Below are positions 1-9,321 of a stretch of 64,000 nt of DNA, piece by piece. Position numbers and translations under genes: made by a program. This DNA is from Ancylobacter polymorphus. GTDB lineage: Bacteria; Pseudomonadota; Alphaproteobacteria; Rhizobiales; Xanthobacteraceae. The notes beneath the pieces were generated by a model. The model worked only from the letters and a program-made list of their open reading frames with translations. It did no database searches and had not been told where the DNA came from. The stretch lies in NCBI RefSeq assembly GCF_022836935.1, contig NZ_CP083239.1:3300001-3364000 (forward strand), written 5' to 3'. Numbering within the stretch: position 1 is the first letter of the stretch; every line of letters starts with the position of its first letter.

Positions 1-1
1 C

Positions 2-973
2 CTCGCCTTCCTCGCCGCGCCGGCCGCGCCGTTCGACGCCAAAGCGTTCCGCCGCGCGCTCGGCGCCTTCCTCACCGGCGTCACCGTGGTGACGACGCGA
101 ACGGAAGAGGGCGAGATGCGCGGCTTCACCGCCAATTCCTTCTCCTCCGTCTCGCTCGATCCGCCGCTGATCCTCGTCTGCCTGGCGAAAACCGCGTCGA
201 GCTTCCCGGTGTTCTCCGCCGCCGATCACTTCGCCGTCTCCGTGCTGGCGGTGGAGCAGAAGGACGTGTCGGCGCTGTTCGCCTCCAAATCGCCGGACAA
301 GTTCGCCGGCGCGCCCTGGCAGCTCGGGCCGGCCGGCAGCCCGGTCATTTCTGGCGCGGCGGCATGGTTCGACTGCACGCGCCACGAGGTGGTGGAAGCC
401 GGCGACCATGTGATCCTCATCGGCCATGTCCGCGGCTTCGGCGCGCGCGATGTCGCCCCGCTCGGCTATTGCCGCGGCGCCTATGTCGATGTCTCGCTCG
501 GCCTGCAGGCGTTGGCCAGGCGCGACGAGCCGGCTCGCGTCGGTGCCATTCTGGAAGCGGACGGCGCGCTGCTGATGGTGGAAGACGGCAAGGGCGGCCT
601 GTCGCTGCCCACCGGCTCCTGCCTGGAGCCGGCCGCCAACCCGCGCAGCCTGCGCGGCGCGCTCGCCCGGCTCGGCGTCGAGGGACGGCTCGGCTTCCTG
701 TTTGCTGTGTTCGAGACGCCCGGCACGGGCGACGCCCCTCCCACCGTGTCGCTCTATTACCGCGGCAGCTTCGAGGGCACCCCCTCCGCGTCGGCGGGCG
801 CGGTGCGTGTGCCGCTCGACGCGGTCGATCTCGCCCGCCTGCCGGACGAGGCGACGCGCTCCATGCTCGCGCGCTATCTGCGCGAGCGCCGCGAGGACAC
901 GTTCGGCATCTATGTCGGCGATGCCGCGCAGGGCGTCGTCCATCCCCTCGCCACCCCCGCGCCGCACGGCTGA
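2..973 (+). CDS. Flavin reductase with degenerate Nudix-like C-terminal domain (5' end outside window)
   Basis: The reading frame is open from base 2, so the true start lies left of the window; 323 residues are visible. The N-terminal part (about residues 10-165) is a flavin reductase domain of the HpaC/NtaB type, with the motif FTANSFSSVSLDPPLILVC near its start. Such enzymes make reduced FMN with NAD(P)H for a partner monooxygenase. The C-terminal 140 residues resemble a Nudix fold, but no proper Nudix box (GX5EX7REUXEEXGU) is seen, so hydrolase activity is doubtful and the domain may be regulatory. The luciferase-type monooxygenase 18 bases downstream is the obvious partner. The family call for the first domain is firm; the second domain is an inference. 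Confidence 0.82.
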   Translation, partial: LAFLAAPAAPFDAKAFRRALGAFLTGVTVVTTRTEEGEMRGFTANSFSSVSLDPPLILVCLAKTASSFPVFSAADHFAVSVLAVEQKDVSALFASKSPDKFAGAPWQLGPAGSPVISGAAAWFDCTRHEVVEAGDHVILIGHVRGFGARDVAPLGYCRGAYVDVSLGLQALARRDEPARVGAILEADGALLMVEDGKGGLSLPTGSCLEPAANPRSLRGALARLGVEGRLGFLFAVFETPGTGDAPPTVSLYYRGSFEGTPSASAGAVRVPLDAVDLARLPDEATRSMLARYLRERREDTFGIYVGDAAQGVVHPLATPAPHG

Positions 974-991
974 GACACCGGGATCACCGCC

Positions 992-2029
992 ATGAAGTTC
1001 TCCCTCTTCGTCCATATGGAGCGCACCGATCCCGCCATTCCCCATGCCAGGCTGTTCGCCGAGCTGGAGGAACTGGCGCTCACCGCCGAGGGCGCGGGCT
1101 TCGAGACGGTGTGGATCGGCGAGCACCACGCGATGGATTTCACCATCGCCCCCAATCCCTTCATCCAGCTCGCCCATCTCGCGGCCAAGACGAAGACCAT
1201 CCGCCTCGGCACGGGCAATGTCATCGCCCCGTTCTGGCACCCGATCCGGCTCGCCGGCGAGGCGGCGATGATGGATATCGCCTGCGACGGCCGGCTCGAT
1301 CTCGGCGTCGCGCGCGGCGCCTATGTCTTCGAATATGAGCGCCTGCTGCCCGGCCTCGACGCCATGGGCGCGGGGCTGCGCATGCGCGAGCTGGTGCCGG
1401 CGGTGAAGAAGCTGTGGGCGGGCGATTACGCCCATGAAGGCCAGTTCTGGAGCTTCCCCACCTCCACCGCGTCGCCCAAGCCCGTGCAGCACGGCGGCCC
1501 GCCGATCTGGATCGCCGCGCGCGACCCCAACAGCCACGCCTTCGCCGTCGCCAATGGCTGCAATGTGCAGGTGACGCCGCTCGCCTCGGGCGATGGCGAG
1601 GTGGCGAGCCTGATGGAGCGGTTCAACACGGCGGTCGCGGATCACCCGCAGGTGCCGCGCCCGAAGATCATGCTGCTGCAGCACTGCTTCGTGGCTGATT
1701 CCCCCACCGAGGCTGACCAGCTCGCCGACGATCTCTCCGCCTGGTATGGGCTGTTCGGCGCCTGGTTCGCCAATAAGCGGCCGATCCATCAGGCGATCAT
1801 GGCGCCGCTCACCCCGGAGGAGCGCGCCGCCGCCCCGCACTTCGCCCCGGAGGTGGTGCGCAAGAATCTCGTCATCGGCGAGCCCGACGAGGTGATCGCC
1901 CGGCTGAAGGGCTATGAGGCGCTCGGCTTCGACCAGTTCTCGCTGTGGATCGACGCCGGCATCAGCCATGCGCGCAAGGCGAAGACGCTGGACCGCTTCA
2001 TCCGCCACGTGATGCCGGCCTTTGCGTGA
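992..2029 (+). CDS. Luciferase-like (LLM) flavin-dependent monooxygenase
   Basis: 345 residues, the usual size of bacterial luciferase-like monooxygenases. The N-terminus shows the family pattern: a first beta strand (MKFSLFVHME), then ETVWIGEHHAMDF and the segment TIRLGTGNVIAPFWHPIRLAGE. It should use FMNH2 from the reductase encoded just upstream plus O2 to oxidise an organic substrate. It sits in an operon with the reductase, an aldehyde dehydrogenase and a NIPSNAP protein, which suggests that the product is an aldehyde or is converted to one. The sequence does not reveal the substrate. Confidence 0.85.
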   Translation: MKFSLFVHMERTDPAIPHARLFAELEELALTAEGAGFETVWIGEHHAMDFTIAPNPFIQLAHLAAKTKTIRLGTGNVIAPFWHPIRLAGEAAMMDIACDGRLDLGVARGAYVFEYERLLPGLDAMGAGLRMRELVPAVKKLWAGDYAHEGQFWSFPTSTASPKPVQHGGPPIWIAARDPNSHAFAVANGCNVQVTPLASGDGEVASLMERFNTAVADHPQVPRPKIMLLQHCFVADSPTEADQLADDLSAWYGLFGAWFANKRPIHQAIMAPLTPEERAAAPHFAPEVVRKNLVIGEPDEVIARLKGYEALGFDQFSLWIDAGISHARKAKTLDRFIRHVMPAFA

Positions 2030-2039
2030 GGATGAAGCG

Positions 2040-3521
2040 ATGACCGCGCTGCGCGACGATTTCCGGCTTTATATCGACGGCGCCTTCGTCACCGGCGGCG
2101 CCAGCTTCGAGAGCGATGACCCCGCCACCGGCCAGCCCTGGGCGGTGATGCCGGCGGCCACCAGCGCCGACGTGAACCGCGCCGTGGAAGCCGCCCACCG
2201 CGCTTTCGACGCGCCGGAATGGGCGAACCTCACCGCCACCCAGCGCGGCAAGCTCTTGATGAAGCTCGGCGATCTCGTCGCCGCCCATGCGCAGGAACTG
2301 GCGGAGCTTGAGACCCGCGACACCGGCAAGATCATCCGCGAGACCCGGGCGCAGATCGGTTATGTCGCGGAATATTATCGCTATTTTGGCGGCCTCGCTG
2401 ACAAGGTCGAAGGCGCCCACCTGCCCGTTGACAAGCCGGATATGGAAGCCTGGCTGCGCCGCGAGCCCATCGGCGTCGTCGCGGCCGTGGTGCCGTGGAA
2501 CTCGCAGCTTTTCCTCTCGGCGGTGAAGCTCGGCCCGGCGCTGGCGGCGGGCTGCACCGTGGTGCTGAAGGCGTCGGAGGAAGGCCCCGCCCCGCTGCTC
2601 GCCTTCGCCCGGCTGGTGCACGAGGCCGGCTTTCCCCCCGGCGTCGTCAACATAATCACTGGCTTCGGCGAGGAATGCGGGCGCACCCTGACCGCCCATC
2701 CGCTCGTCTCCCGCGTCGCCTTCACCGGCGGGCCGGCCACCGCCCGCCACGTGGTGCGCAACACGGCGGAAAACCTCGCCTATACGACGCTGGAACTCGG
2801 CGGCAAATCGCCGGTGCTGGTGTTCGCCGATGCCGATCTGGAAAGCGCCGCCAATGCCGTGGTGGCCGGCATCTTCGCCGCCTCCGGCCAGAGCTGCGTC
2901 GCCGGCTCGCGCCTCTTCGTCGAGGAAAGCGTGCGCGACAAGCTGCTCGCCATCCTCACCGAGAAGGCGCGCCGCATCCGCATCGGCGACCCGCAGGACC
3001 CGGCGACCGAGATGGGCCCGCTCGCCACCGCGCGCCAGCTCGCACATATCGAACAGGTCGTCGCCGCCAGCCTCAAAGCCGGTGCCGCGCTGGTGACCGG
3101 CGGGCAGCGGGCGGAGGGGTTCGCCTCCGGCAATTACTACGCTCCCACCATCCTCGCCTGCGCCGGCAATGAGCTGCCCTGCGCGGCAGAAGAGCTGTTC
3201 GGCCCGGTGCTCAGCGTCATCGGCTTCGCGAACGAGGCGGACGCCATCGCCAAAGCCAATGACAGCCCGTTCGGCCTCGCCGCCGGTGTGTTCACCCGCG
3301 ATCTCACCCGCGCCCACCGGCTCATCCGCCGTCTGCGCGCCGGCATCGTCTGGGTCAACACCTACCGCGCCGTTTCTCCCATCGTGCCCTTCGGCGGCTA
3401 TGGCCTCTCCGGCCTCGGGCGCGAGGGCGGGGCGGAATCGATCCGCGACTACACCCGCACCAAATCGGTCTGGCTGCGCACCTCCGACGCGCCGATCGAC
3501 GACCCCTTCGTCATGCGCTGA
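2040..3521 (+). CDS. NAD(P)-dependent aldehyde dehydrogenase
   Basis: 493 residues, standard for the ALDH superfamily. The catalytic glutamate motif LELGGKSP and the catalytic cysteine motif SGQSCVAGSR are both present, as is the N-terminal VVPWNSQL segment of the cofactor-binding fold. I chose the ATG at 2040 (MTALRDDF) rather than an in-frame TTG at 2022, because the latter lies inside the end of the preceding gene. It probably oxidises the aldehyde formed by the upstream monooxygenase to a carboxylic acid in the cytoplasm. Confidence 0.9.
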   Translation: MTALRDDFRLYIDGAFVTGGASFESDDPATGQPWAVMPAATSADVNRAVEAAHRAFDAPEWANLTATQRGKLLMKLGDLVAAHAQELAELETRDTGKIIRETRAQIGYVAEYYRYFGGLADKVEGAHLPVDKPDMEAWLRREPIGVVAAVVPWNSQLFLSAVKLGPALAAGCTVVLKASEEGPAPLLAFARLVHEAGFPPGVVNIITGFGEECGRTLTAHPLVSRVAFTGGPATARHVVRNTAENLAYTTLELGGKSPVLVFADADLESAANAVVAGIFAASGQSCVAGSRLFVEESVRDKLLAILTEKARRIRIGDPQDPATEMGPLATARQLAHIEQVVAASLKAGAALVTGGQRAEGFASGNYYAPTILACAGNELPCAAEELFGPVLSVIGFANEADAIAKANDSPFGLAAGVFTRDLTRAHRLIRRLRAGIVWVNTYRAVSPIVPFGGYGLSGLGREGGAESIRDYTRTKSVWLRTSDAPIDDPFVMR

Positions 3522-3530
3522 GGCCAAGCC

Positions 3531-3845
3531 ATGCTCTACGAGATGCGTACCTACCGGCTGAAGACCGGCGCCGTCCCCGCCTATGTGAAGCTGGTGGCGG
3601 AAGAAGGCATCGCCTTGCAGAAGAGCCATCTCGGCCAGTTGGTCGGCTATTTCACCAGCGAGATCAGCCCGCTGAACGAGATCGTCCACATCTGGGCCTA
3701 TGCCAGCCTCGATGACCGCGCCGCCCGCCGGGCGCGGCTGAACGCCGATCCCGCCTGGCTCACCTTCCTGCCGAAGATCCAGGCGCTGATCGAGACCATG
3801 GAAAACAAGATCCTGCTGCCGACGGCGTTCTCGCCGCTCGACTGA
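3531..3845 (+). CDS. NIPSNAP family protein
   Basis: 104 residues, starting MLYEMRTYRLKTGAVPAY, which is the typical NIPSNAP/ferredoxin-like alpha-beta barrel opening. These small dimeric-fold proteins are common in bacterial catabolic operons, but their biochemical role is unsettled. It begins 9 bases after the aldehyde dehydrogenase and is surely co-transcribed. A role in handling the monooxygenase or dehydrogenase product is inferred from position only. Confidence 0.8.
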   Translation: MLYEMRTYRLKTGAVPAYVKLVAEEGIALQKSHLGQLVGYFTSEISPLNEIVHIWAYASLDDRAARRARLNADPAWLTFLPKIQALIETMENKILLPTAFSPLD

Positions 3846-3931
3846 CGGCGCTTCGCCGCCGCCCGACGCAAGACGACACGAGCGCCCAAGGCGCCGCCTT
3901 CCACACCGAACGCCAACCAAAGGGGACCACC

Positions 3932-4960
3932 ATGTCGCGCACATCCCGTGCCCTCGGAATTGCCGCCCTCGCCCTCGCCGCCGGCCTTGCCGGTGCGGCG
4001 GTGGCGCAGTCGGGTTCCATCGTCTTTACCAGCTGGGGCGGCACCACCCAGGACGCCCAGAAGAAGAGCTGGGCCGTGCCCTTCACCAAGGAAACCGGCA
4101 TCACCGTCAAGCAGGACGGCCCGACCGATTATGGCAAGCTGAAAGCCATGGTCGAGAGCGGCAACGTTTCCTGGGACGTGGTGGATGTGGAAGCCGATTT
4201 CGCCGCCGCCGCCGCCAAGGACGGGCTGATCGAGCCGATCGACTTTTCCATCGTCAAGCGCGGCGAGATCGACCCGCGCTTCGTTACCGACCATGCGGTG
4301 GGCAGCTTCTATTATTCCTTCGTGCTCGGCTTCAACCCGGCGAGCCTTAAGGGAAAGGCACCGAAGAGCTGGGCGGATGTGTTCGACACCAAGACCTTCC
4401 CCGGCAAGCGCACCTTCTACAAATGGTCGGCGCCGGGCGTGCTGGAAATTGCCCTGCTGGCGGATGGTGTGCCGGCCGACAAGCTCTATCCGCTCGACCT
4501 CGACCGCGCCTTCAAGAAGCTCGACAGCATCAAGAAGGACATCGTCTGGTGGGGCACCGGCGCGCAGTCGCAGCAGCTGCTCGCCTCCGGCGAGGCGCCG
4601 ATCGGCCAGTTCTGGAACGGGCGCATCTTCGCGCTGCAGCAGAGCGGGGAGAAGGTCGACCTTTCCTGGGAACAGAACCTGACCGCCGCCGACATGCTGG
4701 TCGTGCCGAAGGGGTCGAAGAACAAGGAAGCGGCGATGAAGTTCATTGCCGAGGCGACCAGCCCCGAGGGACAGGCGAGCTTCGCCACCGAGAGCGGGTA
4801 TGCGCCGGTGAATGTGAAGTCCGCCGCGCTGATGCCGAAGGACGTGGCCGCCAACCTGCCCGACAAGCACACCGCCTCGCAGATCAATCTCGACATGGGC
4901 TATTGGGCCGCCCATCGCGACGAGATCGGCAAGCGCTGGTACGCCTGGCAGGCGGAGTGA
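3932..4960 (+). CDS. ABC transporter periplasmic substrate-binding protein (PotD/extracellular solute-binding family 1 type)
   Basis: 342 residues with a signal peptide (charged start, hydrophobic core LGIAALALAAGLAGAAVA, cleavage near AVAQS). The mature protein begins GSIVFTSWGGTTQD, typical of spermidine/putrescine-type binding proteins. It is the first gene of an importer set with two permeases and an ATPase downstream. The ligand is not evident; polyamine-family binding proteins also bind other small organic cations, amines and acids. The neighbouring oxidation genes suggest that the imported compound is the monooxygenase substrate. Confidence 0.85.
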   Translation: MSRTSRALGIAALALAAGLAGAAVAQSGSIVFTSWGGTTQDAQKKSWAVPFTKETGITVKQDGPTDYGKLKAMVESGNVSWDVVDVEADFAAAAAKDGLIEPIDFSIVKRGEIDPRFVTDHAVGSFYYSFVLGFNPASLKGKAPKSWADVFDTKTFPGKRTFYKWSAPGVLEIALLADGVPADKLYPLDLDRAFKKLDSIKKDIVWWGTGAQSQQLLASGEAPIGQFWNGRIFALQQSGEKVDLSWEQNLTAADMLVVPKGSKNKEAAMKFIAEATSPEGQASFATESGYAPVNVKSAALMPKDVAANLPDKHTASQINLDMGYWAAHRDEIGKRWYAWQAE

Positions 4961-4985
4961 GCCGGCGGATCATCGCCGGATGCGA

Positions 4986-5014
4986 TCCGCGCTCCCCGTC
5001 ACAGGGAGCGCGGA
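4986..5014 (+). other. Strong intercistronic hairpin between binding-protein and permease genes
   Basis: An 11-bp perfect stem (TCCGCGCTCCC with GGGAGCGCGGA) with a 7-base loop follows the binding-protein stop. No run of T follows, so it is probably not a full terminator. Hairpins of this kind after binding-protein genes usually protect the upstream mRNA and help give more binding protein than permease. Confidence 0.6.
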
Positions 5015-5107
5015 AAGGCGTCGGGTGAGGAGGAACGCACCCTTCCGTCCTCCTCGGCCTCATCGTCCACCTCACTGCACTCATCGAACCGCCGTGATCG
5101 AGCCCTC

Positions 5108-5974
5108 ATGACCGTGACCGACGTACCGATGGCCCCCCAATCCCCAGCCGCCCGGCGGGGCGGACGGGGCTTCGCGCCCGTGCTGCCAGCGCTCGCTCTG
5201 GTTGTGTTGGTGTTCGTGATTCCGGTGCTGGCCCTGCTGCTGCGCAGCGTGCTGGAACCCGCGCCGGGGCTGCAGAACTACGCCACCTTCTTCGGCTCGA
5301 CGACCTATCTCAAGGTGCTCGGCAACACTTTCCTTGTCGCCTTCACCGTCACGGTGGTGACGGTTCTCCTCGGTTTTCCAGTGGCTTGGTTCCTGGCGAT
5401 CGCGCCGTCCTTCTGGTCGCGGCTGCTGTTCGCCATCGTCATCCTGTCGATGTGGACCAACCTGCTCGCCCGCACCTATGCCTGGATGGTGCTGCTCCAG
5501 CGCACCGGCATCATCAACCGCACGCTGATGAATCTCGCCCTGATTTCCGAGCCGCTGCCGCTGATCAACAACCTTGTCGGCGTCACCATCGGCATGACCT
5601 ACATCATGCTGCCCTTCATGATCCTGCCGCTGCACGCCACGCTGCGCTCCATCGACCCCGCCATCTTCCAGGCCGCATCCCTTTGCGGCGCCAGCCGTTT
5701 TCAGGCTTTCACCCGCGTCATGCTCCCCCTCACCGCCTCCGGCATCGCCGCCGGCGCGCTGATGGTGTTCGTCATGTCGCTTGGCTATTTCATCACCCCG
5801 GCCCTGCTCGGCGGCACCGCCAACATGATGCTGGCGGAACTGATCGCGCAACTGGTGCAGTCGCTGCTCGACTGGGGGCTGGCAGGGGCGGCGGCATTGG
5901 TGCTCCTCGTTATCACGCTCGCCATCTATATGGTGCAGCTGCGCTTTTTCGGCTTCGGCCAGGCGAGGGGCTAG
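5108..5974 (+). CDS. ABC transporter permease 1 (PotB-like)
   Basis: 288 residues, with about six hydrophobic membrane segments beginning at LPALALVVLVFVIPVLALLL. The EAA-like loop that contacts the ATPase is visible as AASLCGASRFQAFTRVMLPL, followed by the final helices. It is the inner-membrane channel subunit that pairs with the second permease, 5 bases downstream, for the importer of the upstream binding protein. Confidence 0.87.
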   Translation: MTVTDVPMAPQSPAARRGGRGFAPVLPALALVVLVFVIPVLALLLRSVLEPAPGLQNYATFFGSTTYLKVLGNTFLVAFTVTVVTVLLGFPVAWFLAIAPSFWSRLLFAIVILSMWTNLLARTYAWMVLLQRTGIINRTLMNLALISEPLPLINNLVGVTIGMTYIMLPFMILPLHATLRSIDPAIFQAASLCGASRFQAFTRVMLPLTASGIAAGALMVFVMSLGYFITPALLGGTANMMLAELIAQLVQSLLDWGLAGAAALVLLVITLAIYMVQLRFFGFGQARG

Positions 5975-5979
5975 GCGCC

Positions 5980-6780
5980 ATGCTGCTGGATTTCGCCCGT
6001 CTCGGCCCCTGGCGGGTCGCCCTCAGCCTCATCGCCCTGCTGGTCGGCGCCTATCTGCTGCTGCCGATCCTGCTGATCGTCGCGCTGTCCTTCGGCTCCT
6101 CGCAATGGTTGCAATTCCCGCCCCCCGGCTGGACGCTGCGCTGGTATGAGGAGCTGTTCGACGATCCCGAATGGATCGCCTCCTTCCTCACCAGCTTCAA
6201 GATCGCCGCCGTGGTGACGGTGCTGTCGGTCGGCATCGGCCTGATGGCCTCCTTCGGCCTGACACGCGGCACGTTTCGCGGCCGGCAGGCGTTGCGGGCG
6301 CTGTTTCTCACCCCGATGATCCTGCCGGTGGTGGTGCTGGCGGTGGCCCTCTACGCCTTCTTCCTGCGGCTGCACCTGAACGGCACGTTTCTGGGTTTCG
6401 TTCTCGCGCATCTCGTCATCGCCCTGCCCTTCTCCATCATCGCTATTTCCAATGCGCTGGAACGGTTTGACCGCGATATTGAAACCGCCGCCATCGTCTG
6501 CGGCGCCAGCCCGCTGGAAGCCAAGATCCGTGTCACCCTCCCCGGCATCCGCCTCGGGCTGATCAGCGCGGCGATCTTCTCCTTCCTCGCCTCCTGGGAC
6601 GAGGTAGTGATCGCCATCTTCATGGCGAGCCCCGATCTGCAGACGCTGCCGGTGCGCATTTACGGCACGCTGCGGCAGGACCTCTCCCCGGTCATCGCCG
6701 CCGTCTCGACGCTGCTGATCGCCCTGACCGCCGCCCTCATGGCGGCCGCCGCCCTCCTTCGCAAGGACGACCGCTCATGA
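5980..6780 (+). CDS. ABC transporter permease 2 (PotC-like)
   Basis: 266 residues starting MLLDFARLGPWRVAL; the open frame runs further upstream but overlaps the previous permease, so the ATG at 5980 was chosen. It has six membrane segments, and the EAA-type loop reads AAIVCGASPLEAKIRVTLPGI. The stop overlaps the start of the ATPase gene (ATGA), showing translational coupling. Confidence 0.87.
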   Translation: MLLDFARLGPWRVALSLIALLVGAYLLLPILLIVALSFGSSQWLQFPPPGWTLRWYEELFDDPEWIASFLTSFKIAAVVTVLSVGIGLMASFGLTRGTFRGRQALRALFLTPMILPVVVLAVALYAFFLRLHLNGTFLGFVLAHLVIALPFSIIAISNALERFDRDIETAAIVCGASPLEAKIRVTLPGIRLGLISAAIFSFLASWDEVVIAIFMASPDLQTLPVRIYGTLRQDLSPVIAAVSTLLIALTAALMAAAALLRKDDRS

Positions 6781-7856
6781 GCTTTCTGGAAATAGCCAAT
6801 ATTTCCAAGACATTCGGCAATGTCACCGCCGTCAGCGACGTGTCGCTGGAGATCGCGCGGGGCGAGTTCGTCACCTTCCTTGGGCCCTCGGGCTCGGGCA
6901 AGAGCACGACGCTCTACATGATCGCCGGCTTCTTCGAGCCGACGCGCGGCGATGTGCGGCTGGAGGGGCGCAGCATCCTTTCCGAGCCGTCGAACAAGCG
7001 CAATATCGGCATGGTGTTCCAGCGCTACACGCTGTTCCCGCATCTCTCCGTCGCGGAGAACGTCGCCTTTCCGCTGCGCGTGCGCCGGCGCCCGGCGGCG
7101 GAAATCGCCCGCAAGGTCGAGGAGATGCTGGCGCTGGTGCGGCTGGAGAGTTTCGCCGGCCGCATGCCCGCCCAGCTCTCCGGCGGCCAGCAGCAGCGCG
7201 TGGCGCTGGCGCGGGCGCTGGCCTACGACCCGCCGCTGCTGCTGATGGACGAGCCGCTCTCGGCACTGGACAAGAAGCTGCGCGAGGAAATCCAGGACGA
7301 GATCCGCCGCATCCACCGGCAGACGGGGGTGACCATCCTCTATGTCACCCATGACCAGGAGGAGGCGCTGAGCCTCTCCGACCGCATCGCCCTGTTCAAC
7401 CACGGAAAAATCGAGCAACTCGGCAAGGGCCGTGAGCTTTATGAGACGCCCCGAACCCGCTTCGTCGCCGATTTCATCGGCCATTCCAATTTTCTCGACT
7501 GTACCATCACCCGCAGCCAAGGTGGGTTCGCGGACATCACGCTGCCGGATGGCAGCGCGCTGGAGAGCGTCGCGGTGCACGGGGCCGTCAAGGCAGGGGA
7601 GCGCGGCGGCCTGATGATCCGGCCCGATCGGCTGCGTCTGTCGCCGCTCGGAGGTGGGAATGGGCCCGGCATCGACGTGGTTGTGTCCGATGCCACCTTC
7701 ATTGGCGAAACCTACCACTTCGTGCTGACAACGGGTTGGGGCGCGAGCGTCAACATGCGCATGCCCGCGCGCCTGGCACGTGCCGACGATGTGACGAATG
7801 GCACCAACCTGCGGCTGCACTGGGAGGCGTCGGACGCCAGCCTGTTCGGCCAATGA
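6777..7856 (+). CDS. ABC transporter ATP-binding protein (PotA-like)
   Basis: 359 residues. Walker [10 protein letters not shown], signature [15 protein letters not shown] and Walker [13 protein letters not shown] are intact, followed by the H-loop ([10 protein letters not shown]). The C-terminal 110 residues form a TOBE-type regulatory domain typical of polyamine/ion importers. It is the last gene of the importer, in translational overlap with permease 2. Confidence 0.9.
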   Translation: MSFLEIANISKTFGNVTAVSDVSLEIARGEFVTFLGPSGSGKSTTLYMIAGFFEPTRGDVRLEGRSILSEPSNKRNIGMVFQRYTLFPHLSVAENVAFPLRVRRRPAAEIARKVEEMLALVRLESFAGRMPAQLSGGQQQRVALARALAYDPPLLLMDEPLSALDKKLREEIQDEIRRIHRQTGVTILYVTHDQEEALSLSDRIALFNHGKIEQLGKGRELYETPRTRFVADFIGHSNFLDCTITRSQGGFADITLPDGSALESVAVHGAVKAGERGGLMIRPDRLRLSPLGGGNGPGIDVVVSDATFIGETYHFVLTTGWGASVNMRMPARLARADDVTNGTNLRLHWEASDASLFGQ

Positions 7857-8193
7857 CCGTTGGTCGGGTGGACAGTGGCGGGCTGACCTTCCCGGTGCCC
7901 ACCATCTGATCCTTGTCGAGCGGTGGCAAGGTGATGTTCTGCGGCAGTAGGGGCTCGGCCGGGTCTATTATGGGTGCGATCTGCATCACCAGCCATTGAT
8001 TCATACCTACCAGGCGCCGCCGTTGACACGCGAGACCAAGCTCTGGCTCGTGCGGTTGTCGGTGCGCTGACGGTGCGGCGCCCTCCCTCCGGCGGCGCTA
8101 GGCAAGCGGCTAAGGGGGATGGTAGTTTCGGCCGCTGAGGGGGGCGGAACTGGAGCCCATCTTCGGTAAAAGACGGGCGTTGGAACCGAGCTG
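7857..8193. other. Intergenic stretch of 337 bases before the AraC-type regulator
   Basis: No convincing gene. A minus-strand frame with an ATG at 8004 encodes about 50 residues here (MNQWLVMQIAPIIDPAEPLL...) before running into the 3' end of the ATPase gene as 7750-8004. It looks more protein-like than a random shadow but matches nothing I recognise, and it may be a remnant. The AraC-type regulator promoter should lie in the last 150 bases. Confidence 0.4.
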
Positions 8194-9246
8194 ATGTGGG
8201 ACCGGCACCCGATCCGTCTGTCTTTGCTGCACATGCTGCCGCAGGCCGCGCAGGCGCAAGGCCTGGAACTTGCGCCGCTGCTGGACCGGGCCGGCATATC
8301 GGGCGCCCTTGATGGCGAGGATATCGTCGCGCGCGGCCAGATCGCGACCGTTTTGCACGAGGCCGCGCGGCGGGCGGGCGAACCGACGCTGGGTCTCGCC
8401 CTCGCCGCCAGCGCGCAGCCGGCGCGATTGGGCCTCTCCGGGCGGGCGCTGTTCTCCGGCCGTACGCTGCGCGAAAGCCTCGCCGCCCATGCCCGGCATA
8501 TGCCGACCCTTCAGGGCGGGGTGCGTCTCCAGCTTGATGAAGACGGCGGACGGGCGTTCTGGCGTCACAGTTTCGAAGACAGCGATCCAGGCCACAGCGC
8601 CGTGCTCAATGACGGGGTCGCCGGTTTCATGGTCCGGGCCTTGCGCGCCCTGGCCGGTGCCGAGGCCGGCCCGCTGCGCGTGAGCCTGCCGCACCAGGCG
8701 CGCGCGCCGGTCCGCGCCTATGAGGACGCACTGGCCGCAGATGTCTCCTTCGGCAACGGCCAGGGGCTCGTCATCGGTTTCGACGCGGCATGGCTCGACC
8801 GCCCGAACCCGCTGTTCGGGGCCGCATGGACGCAATTCGACGGCGCCGCGACGCCGGTCGTGCTGTATCGGCGGCACGACGATGCCGCGCTGGTCGCGGC
8901 GCTGGAACGGATCATCACCGCCTCGGCGCTTGCCGGCACGCTGTCGCTGATCGATGCCGCCCGTAGCCTCGGTCTGTCGCCGCGCACGCTGCAGCGGCGT
9001 CTCGCCTCGCTCGGCCTGCGTTTCGAGGTTCTGGTCGATCAGTGGCGGCAGGCGCAGGCGCGGCAGTGCCTCGCCGGGAGTCGGCTCCCCGTCGCGTCCA
9101 TCGCCCGGCAGCTGGGCTACAGCGATCCCGCCCATTTCATCCGCGCCTTCCATCGCTGGGAAGGCACCGCGCCGCTCCATTGGCGCCGGTCCGTCTGGCG
9201 CGAAATGGCAATTGAGGGGGCCGACGGGGCGGTGCTAGGTTCCTGA
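8194..9246 (+). CDS. AraC family transcriptional regulator
   Basis: 350 residues. The N-terminal 190 or so resemble the arabinose-binding-like domain of the OruR/ArgR subgroup. The C-terminal 100 residues form the double helix-turn-helix, with SLIDAARSLGLSPRTLQRRLASLGL (first HTH) and VASIARQLGYSDPAHFIRAFHRWEG (second HTH, the AraC signature). It lies between the ABC/monooxygenase operon and the sulfatase operon in the same direction. It probably activates one of them, the sulfatase genes being closest. Confidence 0.88.
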   Translation: MWDRHPIRLSLLHMLPQAAQAQGLELAPLLDRAGISGALDGEDIVARGQIATVLHEAARRAGEPTLGLALAASAQPARLGLSGRALFSGRTLRESLAAHARHMPTLQGGVRLQLDEDGGRAFWRHSFEDSDPGHSAVLNDGVAGFMVRALRALAGAEAGPLRVSLPHQARAPVRAYEDALAADVSFGNGQGLVIGFDAAWLDRPNPLFGAAWTQFDGAATPVVLYRRHDDAALVAALERIITASALAGTLSLIDAARSLGLSPRTLQRRLASLGLRFEVLVDQWRQAQARQCLAGSRLPVASIARQLGYSDPAHFIRAFHRWEGTAPLHWRRSVWREMAIEGADGAVLGS

Positions 9247-9321
9247 TCCGCGGTCTTTCCGGATCGCGACGCCGGCTTGGCCCCGCGAGGAAGGTGCCGG
9301 CGGGAAGACAGCGGAGCCGCG

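Noticed and set aside
364..1338. 324-codon plus-strand frame over the flavin reductase and monooxygenase
   Set aside because: Arg/Pro/Ala-rich shadow of two well-supported genes in another frame.
1998..4915. Long minus-strand frames of 648 and 405 codons opposite the aldehyde dehydrogenase and binding protein
   Set aside because: High-GC antisense shadows with no domain resemblance; plus-strand genes are clear.
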